Shown here: positions 1-8,849 of the stretch, piece by piece | How the letters are laid out: each line of letters opens with the position of its first letter | How positions within the stretch are numbered: the stretch's first letter is position 1 | Notes under the pieces: generated by a model | Told to the model about the DNA's origin: nothing | What the model saw: only the letters and a program-made list of their open reading frames with translations | Databases searched by the model: none | Origin: Bowdeniella nasicola | Lineage (GTDB): Bacteria > Actinomycetota > Actinomycetes > Actinomycetales > Actinomycetaceae | DNA length: 43,802 bases | Direction of reading: 5' to 3' | NCBI GenBank assembly: GCA_030537895.1 | Contig: JAUNVA010000002.1 | Coordinates: forward strand, 26,147-69,948 | Made by a program: the position numbers and the translations under genes

Positions 1-1082
1 GGATCGATGTCTACTGCCCGTCCTCCGACCTCGCGGTCGGCGCGGACATGACCTGCACGGCTGCCAGCCCGTACGTGGTCACTGCGGCCGATGCCGAGGC
101 CGGCCACGTGCACAACGTGGCGACGACGTCCGGCACGACGCCGGGGGGCGATACCCCGGGTGACGAATCCGAGACCGATACCCCGGTCGAGCCGACGCCG
201 AAGGTGCCGGGGGTCAGCCTGGAGAAGATGGCCGAGCTGAGTAGGGACATCAACGGTAATACCAAGGCCGACGAGGCGGACGAAATCAGCTTCTCCTTCG
301 TCGTCACCAACACCGGAGCCGTGACGCTCTCCGACGTGTCGGTGTCCGACCCGATGCTGGCGGAGCTGGGGATCGATGTCTACTGCCCGTCCTCCGACCT
401 CGCGGTCGGCGCGGACATGACCTGTGCAGCAGCCACGCCCTACATCGTGACGGCGGCAGACGCCGAGGCCGGGCACGTGCACAACGTGGCTGCGGTGAGC
501 GGCACGACGCCGGACGGCGATACGCCGACGGATACGTCGACGACCGACACCCCGGTCGAGCCGACGCCGAAGGTGCCGGGGGTCAGCCTGGAGAAGAGTG
601 CTGAGCTCACCAAGGATGCCAACGGTAACGGTGCGGCTGACGAGGGTGATGAGATCACCTTCTCGTTCCTGGTGACCAACACCGGTGAGACCGAGCTGTC
701 TGACGTGTCGGTGTCCGACCCGATGCTCTCCAACCTCCGGATCGACGTGGTCTGCCCGTCCTCCGACCTCGCGGTCGGCACGGACATGACCTGCACGGCT
801 GCCAGCCCGTACGTGGTCACTGCGGAGGACGCAAAGGCCGGTCACGTGGTGAACGTGGCTGCGGTGAGCGGCACGACGCCGGACGGCGATACGCCGACGG
901 ACACGTCGACGACCGACACTCCGGTGAAGCCGACGCCGAAGCCCCCGCTGCCCTCGCCGGAGATGCCCGAGACCGGTGCCACCGGCGCCGAGCTGGGCGG
1001 CATGGCCGCGCTCTTGCTGCTCGCGGGTGGAGGATTCTTCGCCCTCGGCTACGGCTCGCGCCGGCGTGCGGGGAGTCGCTAA
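1..1082 (+). CDS. Sortase-anchored repeat surface protein (3' part)
   Basis: The reading frame is open from the left window edge (first full codon at base 3), so only the C-terminal ~360 residues are seen. It consists of roughly two and a half copies of a 123-residue module with a D-x-NGN-x-x-ADE start, a VTNTG strand, SDVSVSDPM, CPSSDLAVG and a Thr/Asp/Pro-rich linker; this is the pattern of DUF11/DUF7507-type beta-sandwich repeats. The end is a cell-wall sorting signal: MPETG (963-977), a hydrophobic stretch rich in Leu/Ala/Gly, then a short Arg-rich tail. The sorting motif has Met where LPXTG has Leu. The protein is therefore probably secreted, sortase-linked to peptidoglycan and displayed at the surface as a stalk or adhesin-like protein. 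The ligand-binding head, if any, lies outside the window. Confidence 0.9.
   Translation, partial: IDVYCPSSDLAVGADMTCTAASPYVVTAADAEAGHVHNVATTSGTTPGGDTPGDESETDTPVEPTPKVPGVSLEKMAELSRDINGNTKADEADEISFSFVVTNTGAVTLSDVSVSDPMLAELGIDVYCPSSDLAVGADMTCAAATPYIVTAADAEAGHVHNVAAVSGTTPDGDTPTDTSTTDTPVEPTPKVPGVSLEKSAELTKDANGNGAADEGDEITFSFLVTNTGETELSDVSVSDPMLSNLRIDVVCPSSDLAVGTDMTCTAASPYVVTAEDAKAGHVVNVAAVSGTTPDGDTPTDTSTTDTPVKPTPKPPLPSPEMPETGATGAELGGMAALLLLAGGGFFALGYGSRRRAGSR
3..947 (+). repeat. Tandem 369-bp coding repeats
   Basis: The repeat period is exactly 369 bp (123 codons): units start at 210 and 579, with a partial unit before 210. Bases 1-55 are identical to 370-424, one period later. The third copy (from about 752) matches the first partial copy better than the middle one over the stretch encoding CTAASPYVVTA, so the copies look reshuffled by recombination. 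Confidence 0.9.
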
Positions 1083-1117
1083 AGGTCACGCGACCTGCGA
1101 GGTCCTGCCACACAGCG

Positions 1118-1160
1118 ACGGGTGGGGGATGGAAGCTCCGTGCTTCCATCCCCCACCCGT
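1118..1160 (+). terminator. Strong hairpin terminator
   Basis: A perfect 19-bp stem (1118-1136 with 1142-1160) closes a 5-base loop TCCGT, 36 bases after the surface-protein stop. No T-run follows, but the stem is exceptionally stable and separates this gene from the next transcript. Confidence 0.85.
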
Positions 1161-1185
1161 GCCCAACCTAAGGGTGCAGACGCGA

Positions 1186-1191
1186 TACAAT
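1186..1191 (+). promoter_or_regulatory. Probable -10 element of the lipoprotein gene
   Basis: TACAAT is close to the sigma-A -10 consensus and would start transcription near 1198, about 20 bases before the chosen ATG at 1217. I see no convincing -35 box. Confidence 0.5.
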
Positions 1192-1216
1192 GCAGCACCA
1201 TCATCGAGGAGAGTTG

Positions 1217-1714
1217 ATGAAAAACCTCTACACCGCGGCCACGGCCGGAATCCTTGCAGCGATGCTCACGCTCAGCTCCTGCTCGACCACCAACTCCGAC
1301 CCGGACCCCACCCCCTCACAGGAGGCTCCGACCGCGGAGGCGACGAGTGAGCCGAGTGAGACCGCCGAGACACCCACCCCCGAAGAGACCCAGGTTGGAG
1401 AACGCGACGCAATCGCGAGCTTCGAGGGCGAGACCGCCGGGATCCGTGGCGACGTCGACCTGGCTGAGTGCACCCTCAAGGCAGGCGCCGCCAAAGCCGT
1501 CGGTACGGTCACGAACTCCGCGCCCGAAGACCGCGACATCTCCGTGACGATCATCTGGATGCAACCCAAGGGCAACAGCTCTCTCGCGCGCAAAACCTTC
1601 AGCCGGGAGGCCGTCAAGGCAGGCGAGAGCGTCGAGTTCACGATCGAGACCGAACTACCGGAAGATGCCCGCCAGTGCGTCGTGAACGCGCGCGCCGGCA
1701 CCTTCGCGAAGTAG
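1217..1714 (+). CDS. Lipoprotein with FxLYD-like domain
   Basis: A protein of 165 residues. I chose ATG 1217 because it has a good ribosome site (CGAGGAGA at 1205-1212) and gives a clean lipoprotein signal peptide; an upstream in-frame ATG would only add an unlikely His-rich stretch. The lipobox is LSSC with the lipidated Cys at residue 22. A Pro/Thr/Glu/Ser-rich linker (about 25-65) follows, then a folded C-terminal domain (about 75-165) that resembles FxLYD-type beta-sandwich domains of Gram-positive lipoproteins (pattern C-x-L...G-x-V-x-N...V-x-V-x-W). It is probably anchored on the outer face of the membrane. The function is unknown; the domain assignment is by general resemblance only. 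Confidence 0.75.
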   Translation: MKNLYTAATAGILAAMLTLSSCSTTNSDPDPTPSQEAPTAEATSEPSETAETPTPEETQVGERDAIASFEGETAGIRGDVDLAECTLKAGAAKAVGTVTNSAPEDRDISVTIIWMQPKGNSSLARKTFSREAVKAGESVEFTIETELPEDARQCVVNARAGTFAK

Positions 1715-1723
1715 ACCGACCCC

Positions 1724-2014
1724 ATGACTCGTCTGCGCTTCCGGGTGGAACTCGACATCGAGGTCACCGACCGCACCGCCGCCGAAGACCGGACACGCCG
1801 CTATTGGACCGCCCAGGTTGACCGGACGACCCTGCAGGGCGGTAGCTTCTCCTTCGACAGCGACGGCACCCCGCATGACGCGATCGAGGAACTAGTGCGC
1901 TCAGACGCTGCACTGTCCTCCAGCCTGATTGCCGCCACGCTCTCCGCGGGGCAGAACGCTCTCGGGTGCCTACGCCTCACGAACGTCTCGATTTCCCCCA
2001 GCGTCGCGGAATAA
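1724..2014 (+). CDS. Small hypothetical protein
   Basis: A 96-residue protein starting nine bases after the lipoprotein stop, so probably in the same transcript. It has no signal peptide, membrane segment or Cys pair; it begins with an alternating strand pattern (LRFRVELDIEV) and ends with another beta-like stretch around LRLTNVSISPS. I do not recognise the family. The coding call rests on the short spacing, the start codon and the absence of a better frame. The 140 bases between its stop and the convergent aldo/keto reductase hold a 14-base palindrome (2124-2137) but no clear terminator. Confidence 0.55.
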   Translation: MTRLRFRVELDIEVTDRTAAEDRTRRYWTAQVDRTTLQGGSFSFDSDGTPHDAIEELVRSDAALSSSLIAATLSAGQNALGCLRLTNVSISPSVAE

Positions 2015-2154
2015 CCACCAGCACCGGAGCAGCGCAATCAGAGCCCCCACGGATCCGAGGCATCGGATGATCGCAGCGGCCGCCACCCCGACGGTACGGC
2101 CGATGCCGCAGCCGCACAGCGCACGCTCGGCCGAGCGCGCCCCGAGCCGGCCGT

Positions 2155-3240
2155 CTACTCTCGCCCTGCCGTTGACCGGGTCGCGTCCCACCAGATGTTG
2201 ATCCCGGCATCGACCGCGTGGCGGTCGATAGCGTCGAGCTCCTCACCAGTGAAGTCGAGGTTCTTGGTCGCCGCCAGATTGTCCTCGAGCTGCGCCACCG
2301 ACGAGGCCCCGACCAGCGCCGACGTGACACTCGCGGCCCCCTGGTCGCGCAGCACCCAGGCGATGGCCATCTGGGCGAGGCTCTGCCCGCGCTCGCGTGC
2401 CATGTCGTTCAGGGCGCGTACGTGCTCGAGCGTCTCGGGCTTCAGCATGTCTTCACGTAGCGAGACTCCGGCCCGTGAGGAGTCCAACCGCGAGGCGGGA
2501 TCATCCACGAGGTACTTGTCGGTCAGCATGCCCTGAGCGAGCGGAGAGAACGCGATCACGCCCATGTCCTGTTCGGTGCACGCCTCCAGCAACGACACGT
2601 CGTCGTCGCCGGGCTCTTCCACCCAGCGGTTCAGGATGGAGTAGGAGGGCTGGTGGATGACGAGCGGGGTCCCGAGCTCACGCATGATCGCCTGCGCCCT
2701 GCGGGTCTGATCCGCCGAGTAGGAGGAGATCCCGACGTAGCGGGCCTTGCCCGAACGTACGATCCGATCGAGGGCCCGGCACGTCTCCTCGAGGGGAGTA
2801 TCCGGATCAGGACGGTGCGAATAGAAGATATCGACGTAGTCCATCCGCAGCGAGCGCAGCGAGTTCTCGAGCGACCCCATGAGGTATTTCGCCGATCCAC
2901 CGAAACCGTGCGGGCCCGGGAACATGTCCCAGCCGGCCTTCGTGGAGATGATGAGCTCGTTTCGATGCCGGCGCAGGTCCTCATCGAAAATCCGCCCGAA
3001 GTTCTTCTCAGCCGAACCGGCCGGTGGGCCGTAGTTGTTCGCGAGATCGAAGTGGAACATCCCCAGGTCAAAGGCCCGGCGGATGATGTCCCGTTGGATC
3101 TGAAGTGGGCGGTCGTCACCGAAATTCCACCACAATCCCAAGCTGACCGCGGGCAAGACCAGGCCGCTGGCTCCCACCCGACGGTGGGACACGTGCTCAA
3201 AACGACTCGGATTTGCGGCATAAACGGGAGTTGGTGACAA
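2155..3240 (-). CDS. Aldo/keto reductase (YghZ/MgrA-like)
   Basis: A full-length 361-residue NADPH-dependent aldo/keto reductase of the Kv-beta/YghZ branch; members include L-glyceraldehyde-3-phosphate reductase, which detoxifies aldehydes such as methylglyoxal precursors in the cytoplasm. The catalytic tetrad is visible: Asp65, Tyr70 (FDLANNYG), Lys101 (STKAGW) and His142 (YSHRPD). The C-terminal cofactor-binding region and the SPLAQGMLTDKYL stretch fit the family. The start is TTG, supported by AAAGGAG 6-7 bases upstream. The ribosome site lies just after the DUF4921 stop (13-base gap), so the two genes should be co-transcribed. The true substrate cannot be read from sequence. Confidence 0.93.
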   Translation of the reverse strand: MSPTPVYAANPSRFEHVSHRRVGASGLVLPAVSLGLWWNFGDDRPLQIQRDIIRRAFDLGMFHFDLANNYGPPAGSAEKNFGRIFDEDLRRHRNELIISTKAGWDMFPGPHGFGGSAKYLMGSLENSLRSLRMDYVDIFYSHRPDPDTPLEETCRALDRIVRSGKARYVGISSYSADQTRRAQAIMRELGTPLVIHQPSYSILNRWVEEPGDDDVSLLEACTEQDMGVIAFSPLAQGMLTDKYLVDDPASRLDSSRAGVSLREDMLKPETLEHVRALNDMARERGQSLAQMAIAWVLRDQGAASVTSALVGASSVAQLEDNLAATKNLDFTGEELDAIDRHAVDAGINIWWDATRSTAGRE

Positions 3241-3253
3241 GGGTGCTCCTTTG

Positions 3254-4600
3254 CTATTTCAGGTCTCTATCAGCGACATAATTCAAGCATCCAACCTGCG
3301 GCGTGCACTCGGCTCCGACCAGGATGCCGTCGGCCAAACGTGAGCGGTTTTCGAGGAGGGCAGCGGTCGCGCGTCGGGCTAACTGATAGGGGTCGATGGT
3401 GTTCACGTTGATCTTCGTGCCCCCCTCAAACCCCGCGAGTGTCGAGACCCGCCATTTGACGAGAACCCTAAACGGCATGGCGACGTCGATCCCCGGCGGG
3501 CGGTAGTACCACTCCTCGTTCGTGGCGATTTGCGTACCCGTTGCCACGTGGCAGGCGTGGATGAGATCAGACATCCCACGAACGGCCTCCGGGTGGTGGC
3601 GCCACGGCAGGTTCGCGGAGGCCTTGGAAAACACCTCGAGGGTGGGGAAGCGGTGGCCAAAGCCGGCAAACGCAATCGCGTGCTCGTTCTCGGCGAGGAC
3701 GAGGCCGTGTGCGATCGCGTAGTCAACGGCGAGCCGGTTGTAGATCTGTGGGTCTGCGGAGACAGCGGCGATTTCGCGTTCCGCCTGCGCTCCGTACTCA
3801 TCGATCGTGACCAGCTGCTTATGCAGGTGATCAAATGAGGCCCCCGCCGGGCGCAGCCAGTTCTGGAAGGCCGCCACGTACTGCGCCCGCGGGTACTTGC
3901 GGTAGAGGTCGCGCAGTCCCTCCACCGTCATGAGGACGTAGTAGGCATGCTCTTCGGGAGTGAGGGAGGCCGACCCGGCGAGCTGATCCGTCGTGGTCGC
4001 GCCGTCCTCGAAGTGGCGCCGGGCCACGATGACGTCGTGGCCCGAGGCGAAGAACGCATCCGCATAGCCAATGAGGTCGCGTTCGGGTAGGGCCTCAATC
4101 TCCTGCGCGGTGAGCCCCGAGGCGAGGAGCTTGGTGCGAATCATGGAGAGCACATGGTCCCAACCCTCTTCCTCGAGGAGGTAGGAATCTCGACGGTCGA
4201 GGACAGCGCGTGGGATCTCGTAGTCGTAGTTCGCCTGCCAGTACTCCAGCGAGAGAATCTCAAACAGGTTCGGGATCCGTCGAAACTCGGCAACCGTGTC
4301 GTCGAGCTTCGTGGCGGGTAGGGCGATCAGGGTCTCCCACCCCTCGTCGGTGCGCACGATACGAGCCTTCTCGGGCGGCGTCTGCCGATAGTTGCCGGGA
4401 CAAAACGCGCAGTGGCGCCCGTCCTCGTCGTGATTGATGGGCAGGCTCTCTCCGGTCGCCGGGCGAAGGGGGCGATGGCCTCGGCCTGGAACGGTCCACA
4501 CTTCCGTGCCCGAGAGGGGGTTCACCTGCTTGATGGTGCCGTCCGCCATTCGGGTGATCGGAGCGGATTCGGGCAGAGACTGCGTGGCGTCGTTGTGCAC
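3254..4600 (-). CDS. DUF4921 HIT-superfamily (GalT-like) protein
   Basis: A 448-residue protein of the DUF4921 group, related in fold to galactose-1-phosphate uridylyltransferase. Visible signs are a CAFC pair (Cys64, Cys67), as in the zinc site of GalT proteins, and the segment from FQNW (245-248) to FDHLHKQ, whose His258-x-His260 matches the HIT/GalT active site (nucleotidylated His). It probably transfers or cleaves a nucleotidyl group on a sugar or nucleotide substrate, but the reaction is unknown. The start is GTG. A TAAGGT box lies exactly 6 bases before it, which suggests a leaderless transcript. It is first in a two-gene unit with the aldo/keto reductase, which may hint at sugar or aldehyde metabolism. 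Confidence 0.85.
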   Translation of the reverse strand: MHNDATQSLPESAPITRMADGTIKQVNPLSGTEVWTVPGRGHRPLRPATGESLPINHDEDGRHCAFCPGNYRQTPPEKARIVRTDEGWETLIALPATKLDDTVAEFRRIPNLFEILSLEYWQANYDYEIPRAVLDRRDSYLLEEEGWDHVLSMIRTKLLASGLTAQEIEALPERDLIGYADAFFASGHDVIVARRHFEDGATTTDQLAGSASLTPEEHAYYVLMTVEGLRDLYRKYPRAQYVAAFQNWLRPAGASFDHLHKQLVTIDEYGAQAEREIAAVSADPQIYNRLAVDYAIAHGLVLAENEHAIAFAGFGHRFPTLEVFSKASANLPWRHHPEAVRGMSDLIHACHVATGTQIATNEEWYYRPPGIDVAMPFRVLVKWRVSTLAGFEGGTKINVNTIDPYQLARRATAALLENRSRLADGILVGAECTPQVGCLNYVADRDLK

Positions 4601-4606
4601 TCTCCT

Positions 4607-4612
4607 ACCTTA
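4607..4612 (-). promoter_or_regulatory. -10 box, leaderless start of DUF4921 gene
   Basis: On the minus strand TAAGGT lies 6 bases before the GTG start codon, so transcription would begin at or next to the start codon. Confidence 0.5.
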
Positions 4613-4658
4613 GGCCGGAAGTGGCGCACCGGCAGGAAGGTGCGAGAATAGACCCGCC

Positions 4659-5936
4659 ATGTCTAGACCGCACCCGGACCGAGCGTCCCAGCCCGCCGAC
4701 CCAGCGCATGAGGTGTCGGCTGCGGCAGCACCCACACATGTGACGCCGCCGGCTATTCCCGCCGAACTCTGGGTGATGGTCGGCGCCGCCTTCGTGATCG
4801 CCATCGGTTTCGGCTTAATTGCTCCCGTACTGCCCCAATTCGCGCGGTCCTTCGACGTATCGGTGACCCTTACGACCGTTGTCGTCTCGGCTTTCGCGAT
4901 GACTCGCCTCGCGTTCGCGCCCGCGGGTGGGGCCTTGGTCAATCGGTTCGGGGAACGCCCGATCTACGTCATCGGAGTGATTATCGTGGCGGTCTCCACC
5001 CTCATGGTCGCGACCGCCGACGCCTACTGGCAGCTCCTTGTCTACCGGGCCTTCGGCGGTATCGGTTCGGTGATGTTCACCGTCTCGGCGGCGGGACTCA
5101 TTGTGCGACTCGCACCGCCCTCCATGCGGGGGAGGATCTCCTCGTATTACGGCGGCGCATTCCTCATTGGAAACGTCGTCGGTCCGCTCGTGGGGGGTGT
5201 GCTCGCCGAGATTGGACTGTGGGTGCCGTTTGTCGCCTATGGCATCGCCCTACTCATTGCCGCCGCGATCGTCGGGATTTTCCTCACCGGCACCACCCTC
5301 AGGCGCGATCCGGGCACGCCTGAGGCTGTAGCTATGACGGTGCGTGAGGCATACCGGGATAGTGCGTACCGCTCGGTACTACGTTCCGGCTTCGCGAACG
5401 GATGGACTAACCTCGGCGTTCGCGTGGGGATCCTGCCGCTGTTCGCCGCGAGTATCGCCACTCAGTCGTGGGTGGCGGGCGCCGCACTCACCGCATTCGC
5501 ACTGGGCAACGCCTCAATCCTTCCGCTCTCGGGCCGTCTCGCCGACCGGATCGGTCGCAAACGTCCCATGATGCTGGGCCTTGCCATCGCCGGTGCCCTA
5601 ACCGCGGTACTCGGATTCGCTGGAAACGTCCCGCTCCTGCTTGCCCTGTGCGCACTCGCTGGACTCGGCTCCGGCCTGTTCAACCCGGCCGCGCAAGCCA
5701 CCCTCGCGGACGTGATCGGTCCGGAGCGCGCCGGTGGCAAGGTGCTCGCCTCCTACCAGATGATGCAGGATCTCGGCTCAATCATCGGCCCCGTACTGGT
5801 GGGGCTGCTCGTTGACGCCACCGGATACAGCTGGGGATTCCTCCTGTCGGGCTCCATGCTGATCATCGCGTGCCTTGGGTGGATTCCCGCCCGAGAGAGC
5901 GCCCCGCTGATCGCGGCACGCGGTGACGGAGAGTAA
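4659..5936 (+). CDS. MFS transporter (DHA1-like drug/solute exporter)
   Basis: A 425-residue integral membrane protein with 12 predicted helices and a ~35-residue hydrophilic N-terminus. Major facilitator motif A appears twice, after helix 2 (GALVNRFGERP) and again in the second half (GRLADRIGRKRPM), which is typical of the DHA1 drug:H+ antiporter branch; the RGRISSYYGG and GNVVGPLVGG stretches fit motif C-like antiporter features. It probably exports a small molecule using the proton gradient; the substrate cannot be inferred. It is divergent from the DUF4921 gene across 58 bases. The ribosome site is weak (AGGAAGG is rather far upstream), so the start could be near-leaderless. Confidence 0.9.
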   Translation: MSRPHPDRASQPADPAHEVSAAAAPTHVTPPAIPAELWVMVGAAFVIAIGFGLIAPVLPQFARSFDVSVTLTTVVVSAFAMTRLAFAPAGGALVNRFGERPIYVIGVIIVAVSTLMVATADAYWQLLVYRAFGGIGSVMFTVSAAGLIVRLAPPSMRGRISSYYGGAFLIGNVVGPLVGGVLAEIGLWVPFVAYGIALLIAAAIVGIFLTGTTLRRDPGTPEAVAMTVREAYRDSAYRSVLRSGFANGWTNLGVRVGILPLFAASIATQSWVAGAALTAFALGNASILPLSGRLADRIGRKRPMMLGLAIAGALTAVLGFAGNVPLLLALCALAGLGSGLFNPAAQATLADVIGPERAGGKVLASYQMMQDLGSIIGPVLVGLLVDATGYSWGFLLSGSMLIIACLGWIPARESAPLIAARGDGE

Positions 5937-6100
5937 ACGACGCACCAACATCCAGCAAGCCTGTTACGAAGGTGCAACCCGCCCGTAGCCAATTTGTAAT
6001 CAACGTATCAAAATTTGGCTCAACTCTATTCTTCGGCTTGGCATCCTGATAAGTTGCAGAACATCCGAGCCACGCGGCTCGACCACCGACAGGAGGCACC
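5937..6100 (+). promoter_or_regulatory. Promoter/leader region of the peptide ABC operon
   Basis: This 164-base gap is noticeably AT-rich around 5990-6060. A possible -10 (TAAGTT, 6050-6055) and a small hairpin (6066-6071 with 6076-6081) precede the ribosome site AGGAGG. I could not find a convincing -35 box or operator. Confidence 0.4.
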
Positions 6101-7750
6101 ATGGCTCGTCATTCTCACGTCATGAAACTCGCGGCACTTGCCGCAGCATCGGCGCTCGCCCTCAGTGCGTGTGCTACGAAGTCCGGTGAATCCGGATCAT
6201 CCGAGGACGGCGGTGATGCGAAAACCACAGCGGGCGCCGTCATCACGATCGGTACGACCGACAAGGTGACGAGCCTCGACCCGGCCGGCGCCTACGACAA
6301 CGGATCGTTCTCCGTGGCCCTTCAAGTCTACGGATTCCTCTTCTCCGCGCCCTACGGCGAGTCGGTGATGGAACCGGATCTGGCTGAGTCGGCAGAGTTC
6401 ACCACGCCCACCGAGTTTGAGGTGAAGCTGAAGCCAGACATGAAGTTCGCCAATGGCAACGACCTCACCGCCTCGGACGTGAAGTTCTCCTTCGACCGCA
6501 TGGTGGCGATCAACGACCCGAACGGTCCCGCCTCGCTGCTCTACAACCTGGAGTCAACTGAGGTGAAGGACGACACGACCGTCGTCTTCCACCTGAAGGA
6601 AGGCAACGACCAGGTCTTCAAGCAGATTCTCTCCTCGCCGGCCGGCCCCATCGTGGATGAGGAGGTCTTCGATGCCGAAGCCCTCACCCAGCCCGATGCG
6701 ATCGTCTCCGGCAACGCCTTCGCAGGGCAGTACCAGATCAAGCAGTTCGATCTGAACAGCCTGATCCAATACGAGCTCAACCCGAACTACATGGGCTCGC
6801 ACGGTGAGCCAGCGAATGTGGGCGTGCGCGTCAAGTACTACGCGGATTCGTCCAACCTGAAGCTCGACGTGCAGCAGGGCAATATCGACGTCGCCTACCG
6901 CTCGCTATCCGCCACGGATATCGAGGACTTGAAGGGCAACGACGATGTCAAGGTGGAGACCGGCCCCGGCGGCGAGATCCGCTACATTGTCTTCAACTTC
7001 GACACGCAGCCTTTCGGTGCGAAACAGGCTGACGCCGACCCGGCAAAGGCGCTCGCCGTCCGCCAGGCTGTGGCCGACATGCTCGACCGTGACGCACTCT
7101 CCGAGCAGGTCTACAAGGGCACGTTCACCCCGCTGTACTCCTTCGTCCCTGCGGGCCTCAAGGCCTCGATTGAGCCGCTTAAGGATCTCTACGGTGACGG
7201 TTCTGGCGGCCCCGACGTGGCCAAGGCGAAGCAGCGCCTCGCCGACGCGGGTGTGTCCACTCCGGTGGAGCTCAAGCTGCAGTACTCGCCCGACCACTAC
7301 GGCCCGTCCTCGGGTGACGAGTACACGGCGATCAAGACTCAGCTCGAGACCGACGGCGTCTTTTCGGTTGACCTGCAGTCCACCGAGTGGGTGCAGTACT
7401 CGAAGGACCGCACCGCCGACGTCTACCCGGTCTACCAGCTCGGCTGGTTCCCGGATTACTCCGACGCGGACAACTACCTCTCGCCCTTCTTCCTGAAGGA
7501 CAACTTCCTGGCCAACCACTACGAGAACCAGGAAGTGAACGACCTGATCTTGCAGCAGGCCGTTGAGGTTGATGATGCGAAGCGCGTGGAGCTCCTGAAG
7601 GAGATTCAGGAGAAGGTGGCGCAGGACCTGTCCACCGTGCCCTACCTGCAGGGCACCCAGGTGGCGGTCGTAGGGAAGGATGTGACGGGCATCCAGCTCG
7701 ACGCGTCATTCAAGTTCCCCTACGCGCCCATCGATAAGCCGAATGACTGA
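6101..7750 (+). CDS. Peptide-type ABC transporter substrate-binding lipoprotein
   Basis: A 549-residue family 5 solute-binding protein (SBP_bac_5; DppA/OppA/NikA type). It has a lipoprotein signal peptide with lipobox LSAC (Cys24), then an Asp/Ser/Gly-rich linker and the family start (ITIGTTDKVTSLDPAG). The segments LTASDVKFSFDRM and VRQAVADMLDR are hallmarks of the family. It should be tethered outside the membrane and deliver an oligopeptide, dipeptide or similar ligand to the permeases encoded next. The ATG is preceded by an ideal AGGAGG. It is the first gene of a four-gene operon and ends inside the next gene (8-base overlap). Confidence 0.95.
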   Translation: MARHSHVMKLAALAAASALALSACATKSGESGSSEDGGDAKTTAGAVITIGTTDKVTSLDPAGAYDNGSFSVALQVYGFLFSAPYGESVMEPDLAESAEFTTPTEFEVKLKPDMKFANGNDLTASDVKFSFDRMVAINDPNGPASLLYNLESTEVKDDTTVVFHLKEGNDQVFKQILSSPAGPIVDEEVFDAEALTQPDAIVSGNAFAGQYQIKQFDLNSLIQYELNPNYMGSHGEPANVGVRVKYYADSSNLKLDVQQGNIDVAYRSLSATDIEDLKGNDDVKVETGPGGEIRYIVFNFDTQPFGAKQADADPAKALAVRQAVADMLDRDALSEQVYKGTFTPLYSFVPAGLKASIEPLKDLYGDGSGGPDVAKAKQRLADAGVSTPVELKLQYSPDHYGPSSGDEYTAIKTQLETDGVFSVDLQSTEWVQYSKDRTADVYPVYQLGWFPDYSDADNYLSPFFLKDNFLANHYENQEVNDLILQQAVEVDDAKRVELLKEIQEKVAQDLSTVPYLQGTQVAVVGKDVTGIQLDASFKFPYAPIDKPND

Positions 7751-8849
7751 GCAGACCACAACGGCTGAGCCGGCCGGGGCCGAAACCCCGGCCGGTTCGG
7801 CCGTGTCCGAAACCGCGAAACCGCAGGGAATCTCCCTGTGGCGCTACATCGCGATTCGGTTCGTCCTCATCATCCCGACGGTGCTGATTCTCGTGACGCT
7901 CGTGTTCATCCTCATGAGGATGACCGGCGACCCGATCACCGCTGCCCTTGGGGGACGACTCACGCCGGATCAGCTCGCCGAACGCATCCACGAAGCCGGC
8001 TACGACCGGCCCCTCATCTGGCAGTACCTCGACTATCTCGGTGGCGTGTTCACCGGGGATTTCGGGACGGCTCTATCCGATGGGCGCCCCGTTGTCGAGA
8101 TGCTGGGACAGTTCGGCACCGCAACCCTGGAGCTCACCGCATACGCGCTGGTGGTCTCCTTCATCGTCGGCATCCCGCTCGGTATGATCGCCGCGCACCG
8201 TCGCGACAGCCTGCCCGACGCCGTCCTGCGGATCTTTGCAATCCTGTGCTACGCGACGCCGGTCTTCTTCTTCGGATTGCTCCTCAAACTGATCTTCGCC
8301 GTCTACCTCGACGTCCTGCCCGTCTCGGGGCGCGTCACGACGGGCAGCGAAGTGGCGCTCTCCGATCTCGTATCCCCGAGTGGCATCAACTTCATCGACG
8401 CCCTGCGGCTCGGTAACACCGAGGTGCTGGCCGACGTCGTTTCGCACGCCGTCCTGCCCGCCCTCGCGCTCGGTCTGCTCACCGCTGGCGTGTTCTTGCG
8501 TCTGGTGCGCACCAACATGATCGGCACCCTGTCGATGGACTACGTTTCCGCCGCGCGCTCGCGCGGGGTGCGCGAGCGTCGCCTCATCTCCAAGCACGCC
8601 TTTCGGCCCGCGCTGATCCCCATCATCACCGTCATGGGGATGCAGATCGCGATGCTGCTCGCCGGCGCGGTGCTCACCGAAACCACCTTCGAGTGGAAGG
8701 GGCTCGGATTCATGCTTGCCCAATACCTCGTGGCGCGTGACTTCGTGGCGGTGCAAGGCATCGTCATCATGCTGGCCGTCATCGTGGCCGTCACGAATTT
8801 CATCGTGGATATCGTCGCCGCGCTGATCGACCCGAGGGTGAGGTACTAA
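7743..8849 (+). CDS. ABC transporter permease (DppB/OppB type)
   Basis: A 368-residue inner-membrane permease of the BPD_transp_1 family. A hydrophilic N-terminal ~30 residues lead into the first helix (VLILVTLVFILM), followed by the extracellular loop typical of DppB (PLIWQYLDYLGGVFTGDFG). The cytoplasmic EAA loop that contacts the ATPase is SAARSRGVRERRLISKHAF. It starts inside the receptor gene (8-base overlap) and its stop overlaps the next start (TAATG), so translation is coupled. It pairs with the following permease to form the transmembrane channel. Confidence 0.94.
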   Translation: MTEQTTTAEPAGAETPAGSAVSETAKPQGISLWRYIAIRFVLIIPTVLILVTLVFILMRMTGDPITAALGGRLTPDQLAERIHEAGYDRPLIWQYLDYLGGVFTGDFGTALSDGRPVVEMLGQFGTATLELTAYALVVSFIVGIPLGMIAAHRRDSLPDAVLRIFAILCYATPVFFFGLLLKLIFAVYLDVLPVSGRVTTGSEVALSDLVSPSGINFIDALRLGNTEVLADVVSHAVLPALALGLLTAGVFLRLVRTNMIGTLSMDYVSAARSRGVRERRLISKHAFRPALIPIITVMGMQIAMLLAGAVLTETTFEWKGLGFMLAQYLVARDFVAVQGIVIMLAVIVAVTNFIVDIVAALIDPRVRY

